Positions 53,382 through 62,567 are shown, counted from the stretch's first letter. The stretch is DNA of 64,000 nt from Asticcacaulis excentricus (GCF_003966695.1 NZ_AP018828.1:1-64000); one strand, 5' to 3'. Notes: generated by a model from the sequence alone, not told the origin. Numbers and translations are program-made.

Positions 53382-53512
53382 GGGTGTTCCTCGACCCTTT
53401 GGTGGTTTTTGTTAACTCACCATAATCCGGCAACATCCCTGTGCCCACAATTCAGCTAATTTTCATTAATATATTGAAATATATAAATTTATATTATAGG
53501 CAGTCCTCCATT

Positions 53513-53563
53513 TTGTGTGAAATTTCGCACACATAATCCAGACATTGTGCGAAATTTCACAAA
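53513..53563. promoter_or_regulatory. paired regulator-binding boxes between dctA and dctB
   Basis: TTGTGTGAAATTTCGCACA (53513-53531) and TTGTGCGAAATTTCACAAA (53545-53563) agree at 16 of 19 positions. Their starts are 32 bp apart, about three helix turns. They resemble the TGTGCG-N-AAATC-CGCACA sites that DctD binds in rhizobia. They lie about 132 bp upstream of dctA and right before dctB. Confidence 0.75.
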
Positions 53564-53579
53564 GGTTTATGATGGCCAC

Positions 53580-55274
53580 ATGTTCCTTGTACCGCGCAAG
53601 ATTCGACGGCCTCTGCTGATCCTCGCCGGCCTTGCTTGCGTGGTCGGTCTGGGGCTGGCCCTGTGGGCCGTCTATAGCCTGAGCTATACCGGGGCCCTGC
53701 GCAGCGTCTCCGAAGACGTCGAAACGCGCGCTCGCTTGCGCGCCGCCGTCCTGCAAAGCGAGATGGAGCGGCAGGCGACGGTGGCGCTGGTCCTCAGCGA
53801 CGACAGCGACGTGACCGCCGCCCTGCTGGGCAACCAGCCCGCGCTGTATAGCGGCGTCTCCAAAAAGCTGGATCGACTGCGCACCCAGACGCGCAGTTCG
53901 GTCATCTATATCATTCAGGCCTCCGGCCAGACGGTGTCGGCCAGCAACTGGGCCCTGCCCGTCTCCTTTGTCGGCAGCAATTACAGCTTCCGGCCCTATT
54001 TCCGCGAAGCCATGACGAACGGCACGGCGACGCAGTTCGCGCTGGGCACGGTCAGCCGCAAGCCCGGCCTGTTTTTCGCCCGCGCCGTCACCGCCTCCGG
54101 ACACCGGCTGGGCGTAGTGGTGGTAAAGATGGAGTTCGACCCGATCGAGGCCACGTGGGGTGGGTTGGACGAAGACACCTACGTCACGGGCCCCACGGGC
54201 GAGGTCTTCCTGACGGCGCACCCGGAGCGACGCTTCAAACCCCTCCCCACCCTGACGGCGCGTCAGATCGACACGGTGATCGACCTGCCCGGTGTCGGCT
54301 GGAAGCTGCACGTGATCAGCAGCGATCAGGCGGCGCGCGATACGGCCATCGCCGCCACCCTGACCACCGCTCTGGCCTTTGGCCTGCTGGGGACGCTGAG
54401 CGCCTGGCAATGGCGCCGACTGCGGCAGAGGCGGCTGTCGGCGGCGCGCGAAACCGAATACCGCGAGCGGCTGGAGCGCGATGTCGCCACCCGCACCGAG
54501 GCCCTGAGCGCCACCAATGACCGCCTGTCGAAGGAGATCCGCGAACGCCGCAACGCCCAGCGTCGCCTCAGTCGCCTTCAGGCCGATCTGGTGCAAGCCA
54601 ACAAGCTGGCCAGTCTGGGGCAGATCACCGCCGGCGTGGCCCACGAGATCAATCAGCCGGTCGCCACCATCCGCGTACTGGCCGAAACCGCCGCCAGCCA
54701 GAAACCGTCAGCGCGCGGGGCGAAGGCGATCATTGCCGAAAACCTCAGCGCCATTATCCGCATGTGCGACCGCCTCGGCCACATCACCGGCGAATTGCGC
54801 ACCTTTTCGCGCAAGGCCTCCAGCGAGGTCGAGCCCGTGCCGCTGAAAGAGGCGGTGGACTCGTCCATCCTGCTCAACGAAAGCCGCCTGCGCGACCACC
54901 GCGTCACCCTTAGTTGCGACCCCATCGACCCGCAATTGCGGGTGATGGCCAGCCGCGTGCGACTGGAGCAGGTGCTGGTCAATCTGTTGCAAAACGCCTT
55001 TGAGGCGCTGGACGGCGTGCCCGATGCGCAGGTGCGCCTCAGCCTCAGCGCCGACGGCGATCAGGTGCGCCTGCGCGTCGCCGATAACGGGCCGGGCCTG
55101 CCGCCACAGGTACAGGCGCAGCTTTTCAGCCCCTTCGTCACCACCAAGCCCCAAGGGCTGGGTCTCGGCCTCGTCATCGCCCACGACATTCTGCGCGATT
55201 TCGGCGGGGCGCTCAGCGCCGAAAGCTCTGAGACCGGTGCCACCTTCGTTCTGACCCTGCGTAAAGCCTCATGA
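53580..55274 (+). CDS. dctB: C4-dicarboxylate sensor histidine kinase DctB
   Basis: The protein has 564 residues from ATG 53580; an in-frame GTG at 53517 would put the operator boxes inside the coding region and is unlikely. A first span (LLILAGLACVVGLGLALWAV) is followed by a periplasmic tandem Cache/PAS sensor (about residues 45-270, with SVIYIIQASGQTVSASNW and FRPYFREAM) and a second span near 280. The phospho-acceptor is ITAGVAHEINQPVATIRVL. ATP-binding boxes are NLLQNAFEAL, VADNGPGLPP and TTKPQGLGLGLVIAHDI. It senses external dicarboxylates and phosphorylates DctD, whose gene overlaps by 4 bases. Confidence 0.94.
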   Translation: MFLVPRKIRRPLLILAGLACVVGLGLALWAVYSLSYTGALRSVSEDVETRARLRAAVLQSEMERQATVALVLSDDSDVTAALLGNQPALYSGVSKKLDRLRTQTRSSVIYIIQASGQTVSASNWALPVSFVGSNYSFRPYFREAMTNGTATQFALGTVSRKPGLFFARAVTASGHRLGVVVVKMEFDPIEATWGGLDEDTYVTGPTGEVFLTAHPERRFKPLPTLTARQIDTVIDLPGVGWKLHVISSDQAARDTAIAATLTTALAFGLLGTLSAWQWRRLRQRRLSAARETEYRERLERDVATRTEALSATNDRLSKEIRERRNAQRRLSRLQADLVQANKLASLGQITAGVAHEINQPVATIRVLAETAASQKPSARGAKAIIAENLSAIIRMCDRLGHITGELRTFSRKASSEVEPVPLKEAVDSSILLNESRLRDHRVTLSCDPIDPQLRVMASRVRLEQVLVNLLQNAFEALDGVPDAQVRLSLSADGDQVRLRVADNGPGLPPQVQAQLFSPFVTTKPQGLGLGLVIAHDILRDFGGALSAESSETGATFVLTLRKAS

Positions 55275-56626
55275 CCCCGCACATGAACCCTGTGACCGCG
55301 CCCCTGATCCTGATTGACGACGATGCCGATCTGCTGGCGGCGCAAAGTCAGGCCCTGCGCCTCGACGGCTTTAGCGTGCAGGCCTTTGCCAGCGGGGCCG
55401 AGGCGCTGAAGGCTCTGGATGCGACCTTCCCCGGCGTGGTGATCACCGATGTGCGGATGCCGGTCATGGACGGCCTTGAGGTCTTTGCCCGTATCCGCGC
55501 CCTTGACCCCGACCTGCCGGTGATCCTGATGACCGGGCACGGCGACGTGCCGATGGCCGTGCAGGCGCTGAAGGACGGAGCCTATGACTTCCTGTCGAAG
55601 CCCTTTGCGCAGGACGATCTGCGTCAGAGCGTGCGCCGCGCCTTACAGACGCGCGAACTGGTGCTGGAAAACCGCCGCCTGCGGCAGGCCCATGCGCAAC
55701 TGGCCGATCAGGACAGCCGCTACCCCCTGCTGGGCGATTCCGCCGTCATGACCCATCTGAAAAGCGTGGTGGTGCGCGTGGCCGAGGCCGAGGTCGATAC
55801 GCTGATCAGCGGCGATACGGGCGTGGGCAAGGACCGCGTGGCGCGCGCCCTGCACGCGCTCAGTGCCCGCAAGGGCCGGGCCTTTGTGCATATCGGCTGC
55901 GCGGCGCTGGACGAGGAGCGCTTTCAGAGCGAGTTGTTCGGCAGCGAACAGGGCCTGCGCCCCGGTGCGCCGCGCCTGATCGGACGCATCGAAAAGGCGC
56001 ATAAGGGGACGCTGTTCCTCGATGAGGTGGAGGGCCTGACGCTCAGCCAGCAGGCGCGGCTGTTGCGCGTGCTGGAAACGCGCGAAGTGTGGCCGGAAGG
56101 GGCCGAAAGCCCGCGGCAGGTCGATATCCGCGTCATTGCCGCCACGCGCATTGATCTGGTGCAGGCCGTGCGCGATGGACGGTTCCGCGCCGACCTCTAT
56201 TACCGGCTGAGCGGCGTAACCCTGCGCGTACCGCCGCTCAGTGAACGGCGCGAGGACATACCACTGCTGTTTCAGCACTTCCTGCTGGCGGCGGCGGCGC
56301 GCCTCAACCGCCCGGCCCCGCGCCTCAGCCTTCAGGCCCAGAGCCATCTGCGCCAGCACGACTGGCCCGGCAATGTGCGCGAGCTGGAACAATATGCCGA
56401 ACGCTATGCGCTGGGCATCGACGACAGCCTGCCGGGCAACGATGCCGATGCGCCGGGTCTGGCCGAGCAGGTGGCGCGCTACGAAGAGGCCCTGCTGCGC
56501 GAAACCCTGGAACGCCACGAAGGACAGGTGCGCAGCGTCATGGAGGCCCTCAAGCTGCCACGCAAGACCTTCTACGACAAGGTCAATCGCTATGGCATCG
56601 ACCTCAACCTCTATCGCGGGCGATAG
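55271..56626 (+). CDS. dctD: DctD-type response regulator lacking the sigma-54 GAFTGA loop
   Basis: The protein has 451 residues. The receiver (LIDDDADLLAAQSQAL; VVITDVRMPVMDG) is followed by an AAA+ domain with Walker A SGDTGVGKDRVARALHA, Walker B GTLFLDEVEGL and the R-finger region DLYYRLSGVTLRVPPL. A Fis-type HTH ends it (VRSVMEALKLPRKTFYDKVN). The sigma-54 contact loop reads ELFGSEQGLRPGAPRLIGRI, where rhizobial DctD has GAFTGA. It should therefore not open sigma-54 promoters and may act with the main sigma factor. No properly spaced -24/-12 site is seen before dctA. Confidence 0.9.
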   Translation: MTPHMNPVTAPLILIDDDADLLAAQSQALRLDGFSVQAFASGAEALKALDATFPGVVITDVRMPVMDGLEVFARIRALDPDLPVILMTGHGDVPMAVQALKDGAYDFLSKPFAQDDLRQSVRRALQTRELVLENRRLRQAHAQLADQDSRYPLLGDSAVMTHLKSVVVRVAEAEVDTLISGDTGVGKDRVARALHALSARKGRAFVHIGCAALDEERFQSELFGSEQGLRPGAPRLIGRIEKAHKGTLFLDEVEGLTLSQQARLLRVLETREVWPEGAESPRQVDIRVIAATRIDLVQAVRDGRFRADLYYRLSGVTLRVPPLSERREDIPLLFQHFLLAAAARLNRPAPRLSLQAQSHLRQHDWPGNVRELEQYAERYALGIDDSLPGNDADAPGLAEQVARYEEALLRETLERHEGQVRSVMEALKLPRKTFYDKVNRYGIDLNLYRGR

Positions 56627-56740
56627 AGCGGGATGATTTTGGAGCGGAATGATTTCCAATGGAATCATTCCGCTCAAGCCGCCATTGAGGCGGCGGCCAA
56701 GGTGGCGAAGCCACCGCCCGGCGAGGGGCTAAACAAAAAT
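56625..56740. repeat. dispersed ~100-bp intergenic repeat, copy C (extended)
   Basis: AGAGCGGGATGATTTTGGAG, CGGAATGATTTCCAATGGAA, TCATTCCGCTCAAGCCGCCA, GGCGGCCAAGGTGGCGAAGC and GGCGAGGGGCTAAAC match copies A and B. It starts on the dctD stop codon. A further 70 bp (56741-56811) hold ATGTTTCCA/TGGAAACAT and CATTATG/CATAATG inverted repeats not found in the other copies. No gene is visible in 56627-56862. Confidence 0.85.
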
Positions 56741-56817
56741 CTAGATCATTATGTTTCCACCAGAAATCATAATGTTCTAAATGGAAACATCATCCCGATC
56801 TAAATTTTTGTTTTGTC

Positions 56818-56861
56818 GCGATATTTTTGTCGAAAACCGCTCACACTTTTCGACATATCGC
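56818..56861. repeat. bulged hairpin element, copy 3
   Basis: Outer stem GCGATAT/ATATCGC, left bulge TTTT, inner stem GTCGAAAA/TTTTCGAC and loop CCGCTCACAC. The loop, the preceding TTTGTC and the overall layout equal the element at 22816-22859. It lies 1 bp from the lacZ stop codon. Confidence 0.7.
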
Positions 56862-56862
56862 T

Positions 56863-59800
56863 CTATCGCGGGCTGAGCGTGAAGCCATAGCTCAGCGGCG
56901 CATTGGGGATGCGGTATTTGACGTGCGGACGCCCGACCGTATTCCACCCTGTATCGCCGCCCACACCCGTCTGAAGCGCGTCGATCATCAGCGTGCCGTC
57001 GCCATGCGGCGCGATGTCTGACGAGTGGCGCTGCCCCACCGGCTGCTGATAGAGGTCCTCAACCGGGAAGGCCAGGGCATTGGCCGACAATGGCTGATGC
57101 CCGGTGACGCGCACCCCCTGCCCCGTCGCCGTGGTCAGAGCCATCCAGCGCACATCGGTCTTGTTGCCCGACTCCTGCGGCCGGGTGTAGTTGTGGTACT
57201 GATCGGCCACCTTGCCCTGATAGAGGCCGATGGCCGCCCCGGTCTTGCGATCGGCATAGGATTCCTGCGGCCCGCGCCCGTACCACTGAAGATCGGTCAG
57301 AGCGGGGTTGGTCGCAAACTTCAGACCGACGCGCAACGGATCGGGCAGGTCGTCACGCAGCGGCACATAGTCGGCCTTCACGTCCAGCGTGCCATCGCCA
57401 TAGAGGTGCCAGGTGGTCGTAAAGCGCACCGATCCCGCCCCGACGCGCCAGCCGACCCTGACGTCTCCTGCCTCAGACACCTCCAGCGTTTCCAGCGTGC
57501 GTTTCTCGCTAAGGGTCTTCCAGATGGCGTGACTGGTCACCACGCCCGTGCCGATATCGTTATCGGTCGGCCCGCGCCAGAAATAGGGCGTACCGCCGCT
57601 CAGCAGCACCTGCCCGTTGACGGCATAGGCGGTCAGCAGGCCGGTCTTGGCATCGAGCGTCAGGCGCGACGGCCCGGCGCTCAGTTCGACCGCCGCCGCC
57701 GTCCGGGTGACTTTCACCGGCCCGCTGGCGGTCAGGGCCGCCGGGCGCGCTGTCTGAAGGACAAACTGCGTCCAGCCCATCGAACTGCCTTTCGGCACGC
57801 CCGGCATACGGTCATCAGCGGCCACGGCCGAGACGGTCAGCACATATTCGGCTGCCGGGTCATAGCTGACGGCACCGAGATCAAGCGGCACCGTCGCGCG
57901 GCCTGCCGCCGGGGCATTGACGCCCGTTAAGGTGCCGGTCTTTACCGTCACCCCGTCCTTTTCGAGTTTCCAGCCAAGGGCATAGCCCGACAGGTCGATC
58001 AGGTCGTTGCGGTTGACGACCGTCAGCGTCCCCGTTTTGGGATCGCCTTCGAACACCACCGGCGAATAGACCTTCTGAAGCTCGTAATATTCCGGGTCCG
58101 GCGTGCGGTCGGCCTGCACCACGCCGTCGCCGATGGTCGAGTCGTCTTCCCACTCACCCTTGGGGAAGTCGAAGCCCTGCGCCCAGTATGGCCTGCCCTT
58201 GTCGTCCTTGCGGATCACCGCCTGATCGACCCAGTCCCAGATAAAGCCGCCTTGCAGCTTCTTATAGGCGCGGATCGTCTCCCAATAGTCTTCCAGATTG
58301 CCCAGACTGTTGCCCATGGCGTGGGCGTATTCGCACTGGATCATCGGCTGGCTGTAGCGGTTGTCCTGCGCATAGTCAGCCATCTTGACCGGGCTGTCGT
58401 ACATGGGGGCGTAGATATCGACATAGGCATTGGGGCGGTGCTCCTCGCCGATCGTGCCATAGCCCAGAAAGTTGAGCAGGCGCGTCTTGTCGTGCGCCCG
58501 CACCCAGGTGGCGGCGCGCTCAAAGGCCGGCCCGATGCCCGCTTCGTTGCCCAGCGACCAGAAGACGACCGAGGTGACATTCTTGTCGCGTTCGACCATG
58601 CGCGACACGCGGTCGAGGTGCGCCGCGTACCAGTGCGGCTTATAGCCCAGTTGCACCTTGTAGCGCTGATCGATGTCGCGGATCATGGCCATATAGGTAT
58701 GGCTCTCGATATTGGCCTCATCCATCACATAGAGGCCGTATTCGTCGGCCAGATCATAGACGTGCGGATCGTTGGGATAGTGCGACAGGCGCAGCGCATT
58801 GACGTGCGCCTGCTTCATCAGTTCCATGTCCCTGCGCGTCGTTTCGGGCGACACCACGCGGAAGGTATAGGGGTCGTGCTCGTGGCGGTTGACGCCCTTG
58901 ATCATGACGCGCTTGCCATTGACCTGCACCTCGCCATTGCGGATTTCGATGGTGCGGAAGCCGATCTTTTTCGACGTGGCCGAGACCAGAGCGCCCTTGG
59001 CGTCGCGGTATTCGATGACCATGCGATAGAGGTTCGGAGTCTCCGCCGACCATGGCCTGACGTTTTTGATCGTGCCCGACAGGTGCGCCGGCTTGTCCGT
59101 AGTAGCGCGCCCCTTGGTCGTCAGCATCACAGCCTTGCCGTCATACAGGGTGGCGGTGATCGTCCCCGACCCCTTGACGCCCTTCAGTTCGGCCTCCAGC
59201 GCGAAGACGCCGTCCGTATAGGTCTTGTCCAGCAGGGCCGTAACCGTATAGTCGCCCAGCCGCGTTTTGGGTTCGGCATAGAGATAGACCGAGCGCTCGA
59301 TGCCCGACAGGCGCCAGAAGTCCTGATCCTCAAGGTAGGAGCCATCAGCGTAGCGATATAGCTCGATACTGATGGTGTTCTTACCCGCCCGGACATAGGG
59401 CGTCAGGTCGAATTCCGACGGCAGTTTGGAGTCTTCCGAATAGCCGACCTTCTGCCCGTTGACCCAGATATAATAGGCCGCACCCGCCGCACCGATATGC
59501 AGGAAGACGTCCTTGCCGCTCCAGTTCGGCAACTCAAAATCACGGCGATAGGCGCCGACCTCGTTCACCTCGTGGCGCACATAGGGCTGATTGGCCCCGA
59601 ACGGATAGCCGGCCCCGCTGAACAGCGGCACGCCATAGCCCTGCGCCTGAAGGATGCCGGGCACCTGCACCGTGCCCCAGCCGGAGACATCGAAGTCGGG
59701 CTTGTAGAAGTCCACCGGGCGAGTTTCTGGCGTCTTGGACAGGGCGAATTTCCAGGTGCCGTCGAGCGACAGATAGTTGGCCGAAGCCGCCATCTGACCG

Positions 59801-60039
59801 GCCACGGCCTTTTCCACGCTCTCATAGTTGAAGAAGGTCGACTTCATGGGCAGGCGATTGACCGCCATGACTTCCGGCTGTTCCCACTCGGCACGACCGG
59901 TGACATCAGGCGGCGGGGCATCGGCTATGGCCTTAAGCTCCGCCGCCGTCTGAGCCTGCCCGCCGGCCGCCGCCAGCAGCGCCAGACACGAAACCGATAC
60001 CGCGAACAGGACGCGGCGCGCCCCCACCTTGCTGACCAT
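56863..60039 (-). CDS. lacZ: periplasmic beta-galactosidase, GH2
   Basis: The protein has 1058 residues with a signal peptide (VLFAVSVSCLALLAAAGGQAQ), so it acts outside the cytoplasm, unlike E. coli LacZ. The five LacZ domains can be traced: the sugar-binding jelly roll (VFLHIGAAGAAYYIWVNGQK), Ig-like domains, the TIM barrel with GVNRHEHDPY, the acid/base in WSLGNEAGIG and the nucleophile in QCEYAHAMGNSLGN. The C-terminal Bgal_small_N domain holds FWRGPTDNDIG and WYGRGPQESYADR. It releases terminal beta-galactose from plant polymers or lactose. A TATAC-N-GTATA operator lies 35 bp upstream of its start. Confidence 0.96.
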   Translation of the reverse strand: MVSKVGARRVLFAVSVSCLALLAAAGGQAQTAAELKAIADAPPPDVTGRAEWEQPEVMAVNRLPMKSTFFNYESVEKAVAGQMAASANYLSLDGTWKFALSKTPETRPVDFYKPDFDVSGWGTVQVPGILQAQGYGVPLFSGAGYPFGANQPYVRHEVNEVGAYRRDFELPNWSGKDVFLHIGAAGAAYYIWVNGQKVGYSEDSKLPSEFDLTPYVRAGKNTISIELYRYADGSYLEDQDFWRLSGIERSVYLYAEPKTRLGDYTVTALLDKTYTDGVFALEAELKGVKGSGTITATLYDGKAVMLTTKGRATTDKPAHLSGTIKNVRPWSAETPNLYRMVIEYRDAKGALVSATSKKIGFRTIEIRNGEVQVNGKRVMIKGVNRHEHDPYTFRVVSPETTRRDMELMKQAHVNALRLSHYPNDPHVYDLADEYGLYVMDEANIESHTYMAMIRDIDQRYKVQLGYKPHWYAAHLDRVSRMVERDKNVTSVVFWSLGNEAGIGPAFERAATWVRAHDKTRLLNFLGYGTIGEEHRPNAYVDIYAPMYDSPVKMADYAQDNRYSQPMIQCEYAHAMGNSLGNLEDYWETIRAYKKLQGGFIWDWVDQAVIRKDDKGRPYWAQGFDFPKGEWEDDSTIGDGVVQADRTPDPEYYELQKVYSPVVFEGDPKTGTLTVVNRNDLIDLSGYALGWKLEKDGVTVKTGTLTGVNAPAAGRATVPLDLGAVSYDPAAEYVLTVSAVAADDRMPGVPKGSSMGWTQFVLQTARPAALTASGPVKVTRTAAAVELSAGPSRLTLDAKTGLLTAYAVNGQVLLSGGTPYFWRGPTDNDIGTGVVTSHAIWKTLSEKRTLETLEVSEAGDVRVGWRVGAGSVRFTTTWHLYGDGTLDVKADYVPLRDDLPDPLRVGLKFATNPALTDLQWYGRGPQESYADRKTGAAIGLYQGKVADQYHNYTRPQESGNKTDVRWMALTTATGQGVRVTGHQPLSANALAFPVEDLYQQPVGQRHSSDIAPHGDGTLMIDALQTGVGGDTGWNTVGRPHVKYRIPNAPLSYGFTLSPR

Positions 60040-60073
60040 GATCTGCCCTTATTCGTAGCTTTCGGTCAGATTA

Positions 60074-60098
60074 TTATACAGTATACAATATGGCAATG
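60074..60098. promoter_or_regulatory. TATAC-N-GTATA operator, site 1 (ahead of lacZ)
   Basis: TATACAGTATA (60075-60085) is a perfect 5+5 palindrome followed by CAATATGGCAATG. The reverse complement of site 2 (62568-62592) reads TATACCGTATA then CAATATGCAATG, so both palindrome and flank are shared. It fits GntR-family sites. Confidence 0.65.
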
Positions 60099-60119
60099 CC
60101 TTGCTTTGGCTTTACCGCC

Positions 60120-61307
60120 TCACAACCGGTCGATGGCCGGTTGCGGTTCGGTAAACCATTTCGCGCCGGATTCCGTGACGTACATATGGTCTTCCAGACG
60201 GATACCGAAGCGTTCCGGCACCACGATCATCGGCTCGTTGGAAAAGCACATGCCCGGCGCCAGCGGCGTCTGGTCGCCACGCACCAGATAGGCCGGTTCG
60301 TGGATGCTCAGGCCAATGCCGTGGCCTGTGCGGTGCGGCGTGCCGGGTAACTGATAGTCCGGCCCCAGCCCGTGCTTTTCCAGAATGGCGCGCGCCGCGT
60401 AATCGACGCTCTCGCACGGCTTGCCCACCTCGACAGCGGCAAAGGCGGCGGCCTGCGCTTCCTTTTCGATGTCCCAGATGCGCTGCTGTTCCGCCGTCGC
60501 CTGACCATAGACATAGGTGCGGGTGATGTCGGACGTATAGCCCTGCACGTAGCAGCCCGTATCGATCAGAACGAGGTCGTTTTCCCGCAAGGTCTGCACG
60601 CCCGGCAGGCCGTGCGGATAGGCGGTGGCGTGGCCGAACTGCACGATGACGAAGCTGTTGCCCGCCGCCCCCATCTTACGGTGTGCGGCTTCGATAAAGT
60701 TGATCACCTCGGTGGTGGTGATGCCCTCTTTCAGGATGCGTGCCGTGGCCCGGTGCACGGTTTCGGTCATCGACTTGGCCTGCTGCATCAGGGCCAGTTC
60801 GGCCTCGGACTTGTACATGCGGCAGCCATTGACCACCGCCGAGGCCTCGCGCACCTCAAGGCCGGTTTCGCGCATCAGGCGGCTGACCATTTCGAAGCTG
60901 ATCGCCGGATCGACGGCCAGCACACCGCCGCCCAGGTCCTGCATGGCGGCGTGGATCAGGGCGTGCGGGCTCTCGTCTTCCTGCCACAGGCGCAGCTCTG
61001 CCGGGATCTTCAGATCGGCCTCCAGCGACCCGCGCTCGAAATAGGGGCAGATGATCAGTGGCTCGCCTTCGACCGGCAGCAGCATGGCCACCAGACGCTC
61101 CGACGCGCCCCACGGCACCCCGGCGAAATAGCGCAAAGACGCCCCGGCCCCGACCAGCAGCGCCTTCGCCCCCAGATCGCGCGTCAACCGCCGCGCCTTG
61201 TCCAGACGCGCCTGATATTCATAGTCGCCGATGGCCGCCGCGGCCGGCGGCGGGCTCAGCTTCGCCAGTTCGGCCTCGATGGTGGAACCGCCAATGCTCA
61301 TAGACAT
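60120..61307 (-). CDS. M24-family Xaa-Pro dipeptidase/aminopeptidase
   Basis: The protein has 395 residues. An N-terminal creatinase-like domain (about 1-165) precedes the pita-bread catalytic domain. All five metal ligands are visible: VLIDTG, YTSDITRTYVYG, GHGIGLSIHEPA, FSNEPMIVV and RLEDHMYV. Such enzymes free residues from an adjoining proline or hydroxyproline. In this cluster that would supply hydroxyproline or proline from peptides. It is 5 bp downstream of the FAD dehydrogenase gene in one operon. Confidence 0.9.
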   Translation of the reverse strand: MSMSIGGSTIEAELAKLSPPPAAAAIGDYEYQARLDKARRLTRDLGAKALLVGAGASLRYFAGVPWGASERLVAMLLPVEGEPLIICPYFERGSLEADLKIPAELRLWQEDESPHALIHAAMQDLGGGVLAVDPAISFEMVSRLMRETGLEVREASAVVNGCRMYKSEAELALMQQAKSMTETVHRATARILKEGITTTEVINFIEAAHRKMGAAGNSFVIVQFGHATAYPHGLPGVQTLRENDLVLIDTGCYVQGYTSDITRTYVYGQATAEQQRIWDIEKEAQAAAFAAVEVGKPCESVDYAARAILEKHGLGPDYQLPGTPHRTGHGIGLSIHEPAYLVRGDQTPLAPGMCFSNEPMIVVPERFGIRLEDHMYVTESGAKWFTEPQPAIDRL

Positions 61308-61312
61308 ACCTC

Positions 61313-62548
61313 TTATGCGAAACGCTTGATATCAAAGGCCTGCGGGCCGGTGCCCCTTTCGACCATGTCGGCGACGATCTCGCCGGTGACAGGTCCCAAG
61401 GTAAGGCCCAGATGCTGATGCCCGAAGGCATAGTAGAGATTCTGCGCCTTGTCGCTGCGCCCGATGGCCGGCAGATAGTCCGGCAGGGTCGGGCGTATGC
61501 CCATCCATTGCGCCACCTCTGCGTCCATCGGCAGGCCCAGCTCGCTGACGTGCTGCCGCAGCCTCTGCCATTTGCGCGCGTCCGGCGGCGCATCGGGCTG
61601 GTTCAGTTCGACAAAGCTGGCGGCGCGCAAGCCGCCCTCAAAGCCCGTCACGATCATCGAACGGTCCTCGAACACCACGGGCGGCATCCCTGCGGGCCAG
61701 CCGTGCGGCGCGCTCTGGATATGGTAACCGCGCTCGGCGATCAGCGGCACGACGTGGCCGATCCCCTGCATCAAAGGCTTTGAGCGCGCCCCGGCGCAGA
61801 TGATCACCGACTCCGCCGCCCGCATCAGGCCGTCATCGCATTCGACCTGCGCATGGCCGTCGCGCAGGCTCAGCCCCACCGCCCTTTGCCGTACCACCTG
61901 CCCACCTGCCGCCAGATAGGCCGCCTCCATCTGCGCCAGCAGACGCGCAGTGTCGGCGACCTGACCCGTATTCTCAAAACGGATACCGCCAGACAGAGGC
62001 CGCGGCGTCAGGGCCGATACCGCCGCCCGCTCGTCCGGCGTCAGGACATGAAACCGCGCGGTTCCGGTATCCGTATCGCGCCACGCCGCCAGACCGGCCT
62101 TTGCCGAGGCCTCGCTCTCCCAGACGACGTAGTGGCCGTCTTCGCGGATCAGGTCGGGCGCTCCCAGCGACTGCACCAGCCGCCGCCAGGCGGGCATGGC
62201 CTCGCGCATCAGGCCAGACAAGGCCGTCTTGCCGTGCGCAAAGCGCGCCGGTTCGGCGGCGGCCATCAGTCGCAACCCGAAGGGCAGCCACGCCGAAATC
62301 CCTGACGGCGGAAAGGATAAGGCCCCGCCGCGCGCAAACCAGCGCCGCCACGCGCTGCGAATCAGGTCCCATGAGGCCAGCGGCTCCACCTGTTCGATAG
62401 CAATATGGCCCGCATTGCCGTATGATGCGCCTTTCCGGGGGGAGTCCGGGTCCAGCAAAATCACATCGCCGTGGCGTTTCTGGAGTTCCAGGGCGATGGA
62501 CAGACCGACGATTCCGCCCCCGACAACGATAACCTTAGACAAATGCAC
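61313..62548 (-). CDS. FAD-dependent D-amino-acid (D-hydroxyproline) dehydrogenase
   Basis: The protein has 411 residues. The FAD-binding VVGGGIVGLSIALELQ starts near residue 8, SPRKGASYGNAGHIA contacts the flavin, and the C-terminal GHQHLGLTLGPVTGEIVAD is typical of DadA-like enzymes. In bacterial hydroxyproline pathways such an enzyme oxidises cis-4-hydroxy-D-proline to pyrroline-4-hydroxy-2-carboxylate. That step fits between the epimerase and the DapA-like gene here. It is divergent from the latter, with the operator at 62568-62592 between them. Confidence 0.85.
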   Translation of the reverse strand: MHLSKVIVVGGGIVGLSIALELQKRHGDVILLDPDSPRKGASYGNAGHIAIEQVEPLASWDLIRSAWRRWFARGGALSFPPSGISAWLPFGLRLMAAAEPARFAHGKTALSGLMREAMPAWRRLVQSLGAPDLIREDGHYVVWESEASAKAGLAAWRDTDTGTARFHVLTPDERAAVSALTPRPLSGGIRFENTGQVADTARLLAQMEAAYLAAGGQVVRQRAVGLSLRDGHAQVECDDGLMRAAESVIICAGARSKPLMQGIGHVVPLIAERGYHIQSAPHGWPAGMPPVVFEDRSMIVTGFEGGLRAASFVELNQPDAPPDARKWQRLRQHVSELGLPMDAEVAQWMGIRPTLPDYLPAIGRSDKAQNLYYAFGHQHLGLTLGPVTGEIVADMVERGTGPQAFDIKRFA

Positions 62549-62567
62549 GTTCCTTCTTGCGCCGCAT

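Noticed and set aside
53431-53448. possible sigma-54 promoter for dctA (minus-strand TGGGCAC...TTGC)
   Set aside because: The spacing between the GG and GC elements is about two bases too long for a -24/-12 promoter, and DctD lacks the GAFTGA loop.
53517-53579. longer DctB start at GTG 53517
   Set aside because: It would put both operator boxes inside the coding sequence. ATG 53580 directly precedes the first membrane span.
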